64,000 nucleotides of DNA from assembly GCA_021846985.1 (NCBI GenBank), contig JAJZVX010000003.1, positions 62,001 to 126,000 of the forward strand, written 5' to 3'. This DNA comes from Acidobacteriota bacterium. Its GTDB lineage: Bacteria; Acidobacteriota; Terriglobia; Terriglobales; Acidobacteriaceae. Below, in pieces: positions 17,993 to 26,048 of this stretch. Position 1 is the first letter of the stretch. Every line of letters begins with the position of its first letter. The position numbers were made by a program, and so were the translations under genes. A model generated the notes under the pieces. The model searched no databases. It was not told where the DNA came from and worked only from the letters and a program-made list of their open reading frames with translations.

Positions 17993-18335
17993 AAGGCTTC
18001 ACCGGGTGCGGCCTTGGCGCGCTCCTGTCCTCGAACAAGCAGATCGGCCACGGTTGCGCGCCGCGTGGCGGTGGGGTGTTGACACGTCGGCAGCGAAACT
18101 CCTTGATAGACATGATCCACTCTGCCAGATACACTCGAGTCGGGACCCCTCGAAGCGCTCCGGCCCGAGCGTATTCCCCGCACTGGGCATCTGCACAGTT
18201 TCTTCATGGATAGGTCTTTCATCATGTCCGCCATGGAAAGTCAACAACATAGACGAGGTTTGGCGTGGACGAGGTCGAGGTAGAAACTTTTGCGGGTAGG
18301 TGCCTCGCGTGTTCTCCGCTTGGGGGAGCCGCGGC
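17993..18335 (+). promoter_or_regulatory. 343-bp spacer with a candidate promoter
   Basis: No convincing gene is seen on either strand. A TTGACA (18079-18084), 18-bp spacer, TTGATA (18103-18108) could drive the downstream ATPase-LolA-hydrolase genes. Confidence 0.35.
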
Positions 18336-18998
18336 ATGAGCTGCCCCATTCTCGAAGTTCGTAAACTGCACAAGAGCTATGACGAAGGGCGCATCGAGGC
18401 GCTGCGCGGGGTCGATCTATCCATCGAGCCTGGCGAGTTTGTCACCATTAGCGGCCATAGCGGCAGCGGCAAATCAACCCTCCTTCATCTGCTCGGCGGT
18501 CTGGACAACCCCAGCAGCGGAAGCGTTCTGTTCCGGGGCGCGCCGCTGGGCTCCGCGATCGATCTGGATACCTATCGCAGCGATCATGTCGGATTCATCT
18601 TCCAGGCCTTCTACCTGCTGCCCACCTTGAGGGCCATCGAAAACGTGCAAGCTCCCATGCTGGCATCCAGAAACCGCAACGGAAATCGCGGGCAACGCGC
18701 CGCAACCCTGCTGCGGGAGATGGGCATGGAGCATCGCATGGACCAGCATCCCAACAAACTCTCCGCCGGTGAACGGCAGCGCGTGGCGATTGCCAGGGCG
18801 CTGGCCAATCAGCCGGACATTCTGTTGGCCGACGAGCCCACCGGGAACCTGGACAGTGCGAACTCCGCGCGGATTATGGAGATTCTCACCGGAATCCAGA
18901 AATCGCGCGGCATGACGCTGATTGTGGTGACGCACGAGGACGAAATCGCGCGCGTCGCGCCGCGTCACATTCGTATCCACGATGGAAGGGTCGCTTGA
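18336..18998 (+). CDS. ABC transporter ATPase, LolD/MacB type (220 aa)
   Basis: All ABC motifs are intact: Walker A GHSGSGKST, Q-loop FIFQAFYLLPTL, signature LSAGERQRVAIARAL, Walker B ILLADEPTGNLD and switch His VVTHEDE. Length and sequence are typical of the LolD/MacB/FtsE group that works with FtsX-like permeases, so the partner is very likely the permease at 15544. ATG 18336 is chosen because the protein then begins CPILEVRKLHKSYDEG. The stop overlaps the next ATG (TGATG), which implies translational coupling to the LolA-like protein. Confidence 0.93.
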   Translation: MSCPILEVRKLHKSYDEGRIEALRGVDLSIEPGEFVTISGHSGSGKSTLLHLLGGLDNPSSGSVLFRGAPLGSAIDLDTYRSDHVGFIFQAFYLLPTLRAIENVQAPMLASRNRNGNRGQRAATLLREMGMEHRMDQHPNKLSAGERQRVAIARALANQPDILLADEPTGNLDSANSARIMEILTGIQKSRGMTLIVVTHEDEIARVAPRHIRIHDGRVA

Positions 18999-19792
18999 TG
19001 AGACTGGCCCCGGCGTTGTCGCTCGCCCTGCTGCTGGTTGCCAGTGCGGGATACGCGGACCAGGCGCCGCCGGCCGTGTCCACGCTGCGCAGTCGCATCG
19101 AGACTTCGGACTATCGCGCCACGGGACAACTGGTCCGGATCGACGCAAACGGCAGCCGCACCAGCTATGCCATCGCCGTCGAGGGACTCTGGTTCCAGGG
19201 CGCCATGCACACCCTGATTGAGGTTGTTCCGCCCAAAAGCCTTGCCACCTCAGCGCGGCAGGATGAACGTCTCCGCATTCTGCTGGAGATGCGCCCAGAC
19301 GGAAGAAACGCCATCAGAATCTTCCGGCCTCGCCAGCCGGCGCCGGCCGTGCTGCCGTTTGACAGGTGGAGCGATGGTTTTCTGGGTACCGCCATCAGCT
19401 ACGAGGATCTCCTCGATGCGCAATACTTCTGGCCGGACCAGACCATTCTTTCGGCCGCCGTCTTTGGCGGTCACCGCTGCGATGTTCTCAAAAGCACTCC
19501 GGGATCGCGGGATCGCACACGCTACTCGGAAGTACGAACCTGGCTGGATCGCGCCATCGACTATCCCGTCTATGCCGAAAAGATGGAGAAGAATGGCGGA
19601 ATGGTCAAGGAATTCACCTATTACGGCCTCCGCCAGTCCAACCGGGTCTGGTCAGCCACGCAGGTGGAAGCGAAGATTCGCGGCCGCGCAGGAAGCGCGC
19701 TTCTGATCGTCAAGCGGGGCACCGCCAAAGCTCATCTCAACGCCAACGATTTCCAGCCCGGGCAAATCACCCACTCCGAGGATCGTCCATGA
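18998..19792 (+). CDS. Periplasmic LolA-like outer membrane lipoprotein-sorting protein (264 aa)
   Basis: A cleavable signal peptide (LAPALSLALLLVASAGYA) precedes a domain resembling the LolA-like group annotated as outer membrane lipoprotein-sorting proteins: EVVPPKSLATSARQDERLRILLEM, YFWPDQTILS and RYSEVRTWLDRAIDYPVYAEKMEKNGGMVKEFTY. These have a half-open beta-barrel that binds acyl chains. It is coupled to the LolD-like ATPase and overlaps the following hydrolase by 4 bases. This suggests it carries a lipid or lipoprotein handled by the ABC system. It is not canonical LolA and its cargo is unknown. Confidence 0.75.
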   Translation: MRLAPALSLALLLVASAGYADQAPPAVSTLRSRIETSDYRATGQLVRIDANGSRTSYAIAVEGLWFQGAMHTLIEVVPPKSLATSARQDERLRILLEMRPDGRNAIRIFRPRQPAPAVLPFDRWSDGFLGTAISYEDLLDAQYFWPDQTILSAAVFGGHRCDVLKSTPGSRDRTRYSEVRTWLDRAIDYPVYAEKMEKNGGMVKEFTYYGLRQSNRVWSATQVEAKIRGRAGSALLIVKRGTAKAHLNANDFQPGQITHSEDRP

Positions 19793-20817
19793 GTCTCCCA
19801 CTCTCGATTCTGTCGTTTATTCTGGTCATTCTTGCCGCGGGTTTTCTCTATCAACTCCTCGGCGGCCGACGCGACAGACAGCGCTATACTACCGCCGGCC
19901 GCTGGGTACGGATCGGCAGTGGGCAGGAACTTTATGTGGTTGAAAAGGGTTCGGGCGGACCTGCCGTGCTCTTCGAGGCTGGCATCGCGGCTACCAACCT
20001 GAACTGGCATCACATCCAGGAGAAAGTCTCTCGCTTTACGGCAACGGCATCGTACGACCGCAGCGGCCTTGGCTGGAGCACTCCATGCCGCAGTCTGCGC
20101 ACCCCAGGAAACATCTCCGTCGAACTGCACGCCATGCTGAAGTCCGCCGGCATCAAGCCGCCGTTCATTCTTGTCGGCCATTCCTTTGGCGGATTGGTCA
20201 TGCAGCGCTACGCAACCATGTATCCGGACGACGTCGCCGGCGTCGTGCTTGTCGATCCCATGCGCTGCGAGGAATGGCCTCCGCTCAATCCCGGCAAACA
20301 GTGCATGATCGAGCGCGGCAAGAAGCTTTCCGCTTATGCAATTCCCATCGCGCGTTTTGGCCTGGCCCGGCTCGCCGTGACTTCTTTGCTTTGCCGCTCC
20401 GGCAGGCTTTCGGGACATCTGGCAGGCGCCGGCGGTATGGGCGGCCGCCACGTCCTCAAGCGGGTTACCGAAGAAGTGGGCAAGATGCCCAGAGAGGTTT
20501 GGCCAGTCATCGCGGCGCACTGGTCGCGGCCTGGTTACTACACGGGAATGCAACGCCATGTTGCGGCGGTCCCGGACACGGTTTCCGAGATGTATAACGC
20601 CGATCCCATCCGCGACATCCCGGTCCTGGTCCTGACGCCAGGAAAGTCGGTCCCCTTGTCTGACCAATGCCTGGCCAAGATCGGCAACAACGTACGGCAG
20701 GTGATCGCCATGGAAAGCGCGCACTGGATCCATCTCGACGAGCCGGAACTGGTGATCGATTCCATCCACGCCATGGTGACCCAGGTATCTCGTGCGCCTT
20801 TGCCCACGATGGCCTGA
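19789..20817 (+). CDS. Alpha/beta hydrolase with an N-terminal membrane anchor (342 aa)
   Basis: ATG 19789 overlaps the previous stop (ATGA). Residues 4-24 (PLSILSFILVILAAGFLYQLL) form a membrane anchor. The hydrolase fold shows ASYDRSGLGWS, the nucleophile elbow LVGHSFGGLVMQRYA (Ser of GHSFG), VVLVDPMRCEEW and a C-terminal SAHWIHLDEPELV with the likely catalytic His. Lipases and esterases of this type act on acyl esters. Its place at the end of the LolD/LolA-like operon suggests an acylated substrate at the membrane, but the reaction is not established. Confidence 0.85.
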   Translation: MSLPLSILSFILVILAAGFLYQLLGGRRDRQRYTTAGRWVRIGSGQELYVVEKGSGGPAVLFEAGIAATNLNWHHIQEKVSRFTATASYDRSGLGWSTPCRSLRTPGNISVELHAMLKSAGIKPPFILVGHSFGGLVMQRYATMYPDDVAGVVLVDPMRCEEWPPLNPGKQCMIERGKKLSAYAIPIARFGLARLAVTSLLCRSGRLSGHLAGAGGMGGRHVLKRVTEEVGKMPREVWPVIAAHWSRPGYYTGMQRHVAAVPDTVSEMYNADPIRDIPVLVLTPGKSVPLSDQCLAKIGNNVRQVIAMESAHWIHLDEPELVIDSIHAMVTQVSRAPLPTMA

Positions 20818-20865
20818 CCGCGCCTTGCCAGACAATCTCCCCCGCCGCGCCCGGCTTGGCCGGAT

Positions 20866-22470
20866 TCAATCCATCGCCGATGCAAACCGCTCCCGGAGCA
20901 CGCGCCGCAGGTACTTGCCGGTGTGATTCTCCGGCAGTTCGCCCGGCGCCAGAATCCAGATGCGCCGCGGCGACTTATACGCCGCCAGATTGCCGCGGCA
21001 CCAGCTCAGCAGGTCGGCCTCGTTCAAAACAGAGCCTGGCTGCAATTCGACCGCGGCCACGGGCACCTCGCCCTTCTCGCGGTGCGGCAGACCGAAGGCA
21101 ACAGCGCGCGCTACATCCGGATGGGCGAGGATGGTTTCTTCCAGCTCACGCACGTACACCGAATAGCCGCCCGCCTTGATCACCTCTTTCGCGCGTCCCA
21201 CAAGACGGATCAGGCCCAGACGATTACGAACCGCCAGATCGCCGGTGCGCAGCCAGCCGTCGCCGGTGAGAATCGCCCCCTGCGCCGCGTCCTTGTCCTT
21301 CCAGTAATGGGGGGCGATCCCGCGGCGGCGGATTTGGCATTCGCCGGTCGCGCCCACCGGTAGAACACGGCCTCTCTCATCGGCTACGCGAATGTGAAAC
21401 GGCGGTATGGGCAAACAGAGATCGCCGCTGCCGGGCACGAACGGCAGCTCAATGCCCATCATGGCCAGACCCCCCAACTCCACCATCCCATAGCCGTTCA
21501 GAAGTATAGGAGGAATCCGCCAGCCGCCCGGCAGGCGAATCAAAGCTCCGTACTGGCGCAGCCGCTGCCGCACTTCGGAGGGAAGATGATCGCTGGCAGA
21601 AAGCCACACGCGCACGCTGGCCAGGCGAGCCGCGTCCGGATGCGCATTGACCAGCCGCGCGAACATGGCCGGTACGCCAACAAAGGCCGTAATGCGGAAT
21701 CGCTCCACGAGACTCAGCGCGGCTTCGGCATCGAAACGGTCCAGAAAGCATCCGCGAATCCCCGCCATCAGACCGTAAAGAGCAATGCTTACCGCCATGA
21801 TGTGCGACCACGGCAACGCCACCAGCGCAAGGTCGCGCGGTCCCAAAAAGGCTCCCGAAAGCACTGTCGATGCGCGCGCCCCCAGAAGTGCGTTGCTCGA
21901 CAAGGCTGCGCCCTTGGGAAATCCGCTGGTGCCCGAGGTGTGAAAAATGGCGACGGTTGCCGCTGGATCGATGCTCGCCGGAGAAAACACCGCCGGCGTC
22001 TCTGAAAACCGCAGAAACCCGTCGAGGGTCTCTTTCTCGTCGTCGGCTTCTATCCAGGTGCGTACCTCAAGGGCCCGCCGGTCGCCGATGTTGCGCTCGA
22101 AGACCGCCCGGTCCGTCACCATGATCTGCGTCCCGCTGTCGCTCAGAATGCGTCGCACCTCAGCTAACGAAAGCTGCGGATTGAGCGGTACCGCTATGCC
22201 TCCGGCGCGGATGATGGCGAGAAACCAGTGAAAACATCGCCGGTCGTTGGTGCGATAAACGGCAACCGGCTCGCCCGGGCGCAGCGCGACCGTCTGGCGA
22301 AGGAACGCATCGATCGAACAGATCTCGGCGTGCAGACCGGCCAGATGAAAGGATCCGCTGTCGTCGGTAGAGACTTCGCAGTCTCCCTTGCGCCGGACCA
22401 GTTCGTCAACAAGGTTGGCCACCGTAACATTGGGGTCGCGCGCCAGCCGGTAACGCAGAAGGAGGCTCAT
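20866..22470 (-). CDS. AMP-dependent acyl-CoA synthetase / ligase (534 aa)
   Basis: Start ATG 22470 overlaps the stop of the upstream reductase gene (ATGA), with GGAGGC-type bases nearby. The adenylation motif is FHTSGTSGFPKGAALS, followed by YGMVELGG, GDGWLRTGDLAV and the C-terminal GRAKEVIKAGGYSVYVRELEETILAHPDV with the catalytic Lys region near the end (NHTGKYLRR). This is the ANL superfamily: it activates a carboxylate, most likely a fatty acid, as acyl-AMP and then acyl-CoA or acyl-carrier. Coupling to a thioester-reductase-like protein suggests the activated acyl group is then reduced to an aldehyde or alcohol. Confidence 0.9.
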   Translation of the reverse strand: MSLLLRYRLARDPNVTVANLVDELVRRKGDCEVSTDDSGSFHLAGLHAEICSIDAFLRQTVALRPGEPVAVYRTNDRRCFHWFLAIIRAGGIAVPLNPQLSLAEVRRILSDSGTQIMVTDRAVFERNIGDRRALEVRTWIEADDEKETLDGFLRFSETPAVFSPASIDPAATVAIFHTSGTSGFPKGAALSSNALLGARASTVLSGAFLGPRDLALVALPWSHIMAVSIALYGLMAGIRGCFLDRFDAEAALSLVERFRITAFVGVPAMFARLVNAHPDAARLASVRVWLSASDHLPSEVRQRLRQYGALIRLPGGWRIPPILLNGYGMVELGGLAMMGIELPFVPGSGDLCLPIPPFHIRVADERGRVLPVGATGECQIRRRGIAPHYWKDKDAAQGAILTGDGWLRTGDLAVRNRLGLIRLVGRAKEVIKAGGYSVYVRELEETILAHPDVARAVAFGLPHREKGEVPVAAVELQPGSVLNEADLLSWCRGNLAAYKSPRRIWILAPGELPENHTGKYLRRVLRERFASAMD

Positions 22471-23573
22471 GATCCAGAAACCGGCTTGCGGCCCCATTCG
22501 CTGGCCACGCAATAATGAAAAAGCCGGTCGAGATATTCGAGAACGGGCGGAGGAGTTATGCCGGCGGGTTTCAAAAGCCTTTCTGCATTGCTGGTGTCGA
22601 ATTGCATGCGCATGGTGAAGTAGTCGCGGTAGGCCCGGCCATCGCGCAGCACACGGCGCTTGCGCCCCCACAGCGCCATAAACAGAAGCGGCCGCAGCAC
22701 GGCAAAGAAAAAACGCGGATCCACATAACGAGGCTCGGGTCCGTTGAAGTACTGCATGGCTCTGCGCGCAATCTGATCGATGGTGGCGCTGCCGCCCGGC
22801 CCGGCGCAGAGATGCACGCTCGTTCCTTGGGCGGCCTCCTCGAACAGAAGCCTGGCAACCGCGCTCGCAACAAAGTCGACAGGCACAATATCCAGCACGG
22901 CGTCGGGATAACCCGGCACCGTCCGCCAAAGCCGCCGCGCATAGATCTTCAACGGCCAGTACATCATCTTGAAACTGGAAGTGGCGCCGGTGCGGGAATC
23001 GCCCACGATGATGCTGGGGCGCAGAATAACCCCCGGAATCGAACCGAGCCGCGCACGCACCAGCGCCTCGGCCTCGGCCTTGGTTTGCTCGTAGGTGTTG
23101 CGATAGGTTTGACCGGCCTCGAGTTCATCCTCGCCCACCAGGCCCGAGCGTTCGCCCGCCACGTAGGCTGTGCCCACGTAAGCAAAATTCCGCAGTTGCC
23201 GCGCCCCGCCCACAAAATCCAGAATGTGCCGCGTGCCCTCCACGTTGATGCGCCGCGCCTCGTCGAGCGAGTGATCGAAGCGCACCGTGGCGGCGGAGTG
23301 AACCACCCGCGTCATCTCCCCTTGCAGACGCCCATAGGTCTCCGCATCCAGTCCGCACGCGGGCCGGCTCACGTCCCCGGAAAAAACCTGCACGCGCAAG
23401 CGGTCTCCTGCGGGAATGAAAGCATCGGCGCGCTCCTTGCCGGCCTGTCCCGCCTGGTCGCGGATAAGCAGCGCCAACCGGGCCTGTGGCTGCCGCTCCA
23501 GCAACTCGCGCACCAGTCGCTTGCCCAGGAAACCAGTGGCCCCCGTGACCAGGATCAGTTCTTCCCCGTTCAT
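22467..23573 (-). CDS. Extended SDR, thioester-reductase / fatty acyl-CoA reductase-like (368 aa)
   Basis: From ATG 23573 the protein begins LILVTGATGFLGKRLVRELL (NAD(P)-binding GxxGxxG). It continues with VVHSAATVRFDHSLDEARRINVEGTRHILDF, an active-site Tyr-Lys pair in YRNTYEQTKAEAE, and VILRPSIIVGDSRTG. This is the NAD_binding_4 (male-sterility) type found in thioester reductases and fatty acyl-CoA reductases. It is translationally coupled to the acyl-CoA ligase downstream, a pairing that fits reduction of an activated acid. It could also modify a lipid headgroup. Confidence 0.82.
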   Translation of the reverse strand: MNGEELILVTGATGFLGKRLVRELLERQPQARLALLIRDQAGQAGKERADAFIPAGDRLRVQVFSGDVSRPACGLDAETYGRLQGEMTRVVHSAATVRFDHSLDEARRINVEGTRHILDFVGGARQLRNFAYVGTAYVAGERSGLVGEDELEAGQTYRNTYEQTKAEAEALVRARLGSIPGVILRPSIIVGDSRTGATSSFKMMYWPLKIYARRLWRTVPGYPDAVLDIVPVDFVASAVARLLFEEAAQGTSVHLCAGPGGSATIDQIARRAMQYFNGPEPRYVDPRFFFAVLRPLLFMALWGRKRRVLRDGRAYRDYFTMRMQFDTSNAERLLKPAGITPPPVLEYLDRLFHYCVASEWGRKPVSGS

Positions 23574-24090
23574 GTCGAAAACGACCTCCGCCTGCGCCGC
23601 GCCGTGGCCAAGCTCCAATGGCCTGTGCAGGCCCCTGCTCTCGTCGCTATGGGGATATGGTCCATCCACAGCGCGCAGAGGAGCTTCGTGCGCATTCCCA
23701 TCCTCGGTTGAGCCTTGTGCCCCTTTCATCTTACTGTAAGCGGCTGTCCATCAACGCCAAGCGGTCCACTCTCCACGCTTCGCGGAACGGGCGTCACAAT
23801 CGGCCCGCGGCCGGACCTGTCTGCGCTCAGGAAGGTCTGTCCGGCAACGCCGCTGGCATTGCCGCGATCCGACCAATGGCACTCTACGCCAAGCAGCCCT
23901 TGAAAGCTGGCGAGAACGTCAGACGGAACAGATCGATCCAGCGCCGGATCGTTGTCCAGAAAACCCTTCACCCGCGGAGCATCTTGCGGGGAAAAATCTC
24001 CCCATCTCCCGGGAGGATAAGCCCCATGCTGCCGTGCCGTTTCTCGAACCGCCCGGCAAGCAGGAAAAATCCCGTGCCGCCCTCCATTGC
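23574..24090. other. 517-bp gene-free stretch with a short inverted-ended repeat-like segment
   Basis: No convincing gene is seen. At 23811-23844 a 34-bp segment has inverted ends CCGGAC and GTCCGG. Its minus-strand translation contains GQTFLSADRS, a phrase I recall from spurious ORFs over dispersed repeats in Acidobacteriota and Planctomycetota genomes. It may be a repeat remnant. Confidence 0.3.
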
Positions 24091-24717
24091 TCAATGCCCT
24101 GCGGCAGGACGGCAGGCTGCCGCTGCCTTGCGCAACACCCATGTGGTCATACAGCGGCTGTTCTGCACGATTGTGGTCTTGAGTGGATCGACCAGTTGAG
24201 CCTTGTGCTCCCGGGTGAGGGCGAGCAGCATCGGCTCATCAACGAGGAACCAGTGGGAGTCGCCCACGCGGTACACACCGTCGCCGCGCGGCTCGAACTC
24301 CATGCCGATGCGCGAGGCCAGCCGGCAGAACAACAGCCCACCGGGGCGCAAAACGCGCCAAACCTCATGGAACATGGCGAGGAAGTGCTCGCGGCTACGG
24401 GCGAAGTGCAGCACTGCACTGCAGATCACTACGTCGGCAACCGCGTCGTGGAACGGCATCTGCTCGACGGGCGCGACGCGGAAATTCTCTGCCGGAGATA
24501 GATTGCCGAACGAGTCTGCCATCATGCGCACACGCTCCACCGCACCGGCATTCGTATCGACGGCCAGCACTTCGCAGCCTTCGCGCAGCAGGTAAACCAA
24601 ATTCCGCCCAAAACCACAACCGGCGTCAAGCACGCGCATCGCCGGCGTAATGTTTCCGCGCAGGATCTGATCGAACAGATAAATGTCGATCTGGCCGAAT
24701 TGTTCCTGAAGCGTCAC
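24091..24717 (-). CDS. Class I SAM-dependent methyltransferase (208 aa)
   Basis: The start is GTG 24717, with GGAGGAG about 10 bases upstream. It has the SAM-binding motif I VLDAGCGFGRNLVYLL, the acidic end of strand 2 in VLAVDTNAGAVERV, and motif VADVVICSAVLHFARSREHFLAMFHEVWRVLRPGGLLFCRL, typical of Methyltransf_11/25 proteins. The acceptor cannot be predicted. It stands alone between a gene-free stretch and an EamA transporter, in the same direction as both neighbouring gene groups. The C-terminal tail is Ala/Cys-rich. Confidence 0.87.
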   Translation of the reverse strand: MTLQEQFGQIDIYLFDQILRGNITPAMRVLDAGCGFGRNLVYLLREGCEVLAVDTNAGAVERVRMMADSFGNLSPAENFRVAPVEQMPFHDAVADVVICSAVLHFARSREHFLAMFHEVWRVLRPGGLLFCRLASRIGMEFEPRGDGVYRVGDSHWFLVDEPMLLALTREHKAQLVDPLKTTIVQNSRCMTTWVLRKAAAACRPAAGH

Positions 24718-24847
24718 GTGCGGCAGCTCCTCCCCGGCAAACGGTAACAGCGGTGCGCCTTCTCCTCTTCCAACACGTCGAGCATTCCTTCACCCTCGGC
24801 GGGCATGTCGAAATCCGGCTTCTGCCGCCCACTTCAGAAGCCAGAAG

Positions 24848-25828
24848 TCATGCCTCGCGCTCAAGTGGGCCGGCTTCCAGCTCGGCCGCCGAGCGCCCGC
24901 TACTGGTCTGGGACGAGATCACCAGCGCCACAGCGCAGATCACCATGACCATCCCTACGTATTCGGATGACCGGAGATGTTCACCGAGAATGAGGGCGCC
25001 GAGAATCACGGCCACCACCGGGTTAACAAAAGCATAGCTGGCAACCTTGGCAACGGGCACATGGTGGACCAGCCAGATGTAGCAGCTAAAGCCCAGAAGC
25101 GAGCCGAACAGCACCAGGTAAGCGATCGCTCCAACGCTTTTCGCGTTCCATACCGCGCGGGGCCATTGCCAGGTGAACGTAGCAATCGAGAGATTGCAGA
25201 GGCCGGCCGCCAGCATCTCCCAACCGGCGCCCACCAGCGGGTCGACCGGTAACCGCATGCGCCGGAAAAGCACCGACCCGCTGGCCCAGCTCAGCGCGCC
25301 CAGAAGAACAACGACCGCCGAGACTAGCTGGATGGGCAGGCCTAAATGAGATTGCGCGAATGTCGCGCGCATACTTGGCCACAGCAAAGCGCCCAGAGCC
25401 AGAAGGCCCAGAAAGAGGCCGATGTTGCCGCGCGCTCGAAGCCGTTCTCCCCCCGGGAGGAGCCTCTCGATCAGGGCGACGTAGAGCGGTACAACCGCAA
25501 TCAGCAGCGCGGCCAGACCGCTGGGAAGATACTTTTCACTCCAGACCAGGCCGATATTTCCGCCAAACAGCAGCAAAACGCCCACCAGGGCGAGCCGCAT
25601 CATGATATCGCGGCTGTAAACCAGTTGCTTTCCTCGAAGGGCGCAGAAGGAAAACATGAGAATAGCCCCGATCAGCATCCGGCTTCCAGCCAGAATGGTG
25701 GCGGGCAGAAACCTGACGCCCACGCTCATCGCTGTATACGTGGCGCCCCAACAGATGAAGACGCTTGCAAAAGCAAGTACAATGACGATCCGTGAAGGGG
25801 GTCTCCCTGGCTTTGGTGAAGTAGCCAC
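24848..25828 (-). CDS. EamA/DMT-family transporter (326 aa)
   Basis: Ten hydrophobic segments arranged as two repeats of five helices, with SRMLIGAILMFSFCALRG in the first repeat and SYAFVNPVVAVILGALILGEHLRSSEYVGMVMVICAVALV in the second, are characteristic of EamA (YedA/RhaT-like) proteins. They usually export metabolites such as amino acids. The start is GTG 25828; a TACGAT -10-like box ends 5 bases upstream of it on the minus strand. Substrate is unknown, and nothing in the context helps. Confidence 0.88.
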   Translation of the reverse strand: MATSPKPGRPPSRIVIVLAFASVFICWGATYTAMSVGVRFLPATILAGSRMLIGAILMFSFCALRGKQLVYSRDIMMRLALVGVLLLFGGNIGLVWSEKYLPSGLAALLIAVVPLYVALIERLLPGGERLRARGNIGLFLGLLALGALLWPSMRATFAQSHLGLPIQLVSAVVVLLGALSWASGSVLFRRMRLPVDPLVGAGWEMLAAGLCNLSIATFTWQWPRAVWNAKSVGAIAYLVLFGSLLGFSCYIWLVHHVPVAKVASYAFVNPVVAVILGALILGEHLRSSEYVGMVMVICAVALVISSQTSSGRSAAELEAGPLEREA

Positions 25829-25916
25829 ACTCCATCGTATCGTCTCAACTCAGTTGGAGGCGCATGTGAGCAAAGAGCATTGAAGATTGTTTGTGCATGT
25901 AGAAGGACGAATTCGG

Positions 25917-25945
25917 GGCAGACAACACCCGACCTGCTGTCTGCC
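25917..25945. terminator. Hairpin between mnmE and the EamA gene
   Basis: GGCAGACA (25917-25924) and TGTCTGCC (25938-25945) form an 8-bp stem with a 13-base loop in the 220-bp gap downstream of mnmE. It is a possible mnmE terminator, but no U-run follows. Confidence 0.35.
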
Positions 25946-26048
25946 GACTGTCTCCGGGGCACTCCAAACATATTCGGACAGTTACTTATTTCATTGCAAT
26001 CGTTTATAGTCGATCTGCGAACCAGGACGGAACTCGCCGAATGCCCAA

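Noticed and set aside
17746-18234. A 162-codon minus-strand frame in the spacer before the LolD-like ATPase
   Set aside because: It overlaps the end of the glycosyltransferase, has no family resemblance and no ribosome-binding site; considered as a TetR-like regulator but lacks the HTH.
19789-23573. An OleB-OleC-OleD long-chain olefin pathway (hydrolase, ligase, reductase)
   Set aside because: No OleA thiolase is present, the reductase is of the thioester-reductase type, and the hydrolase is membrane-anchored and on the other strand.
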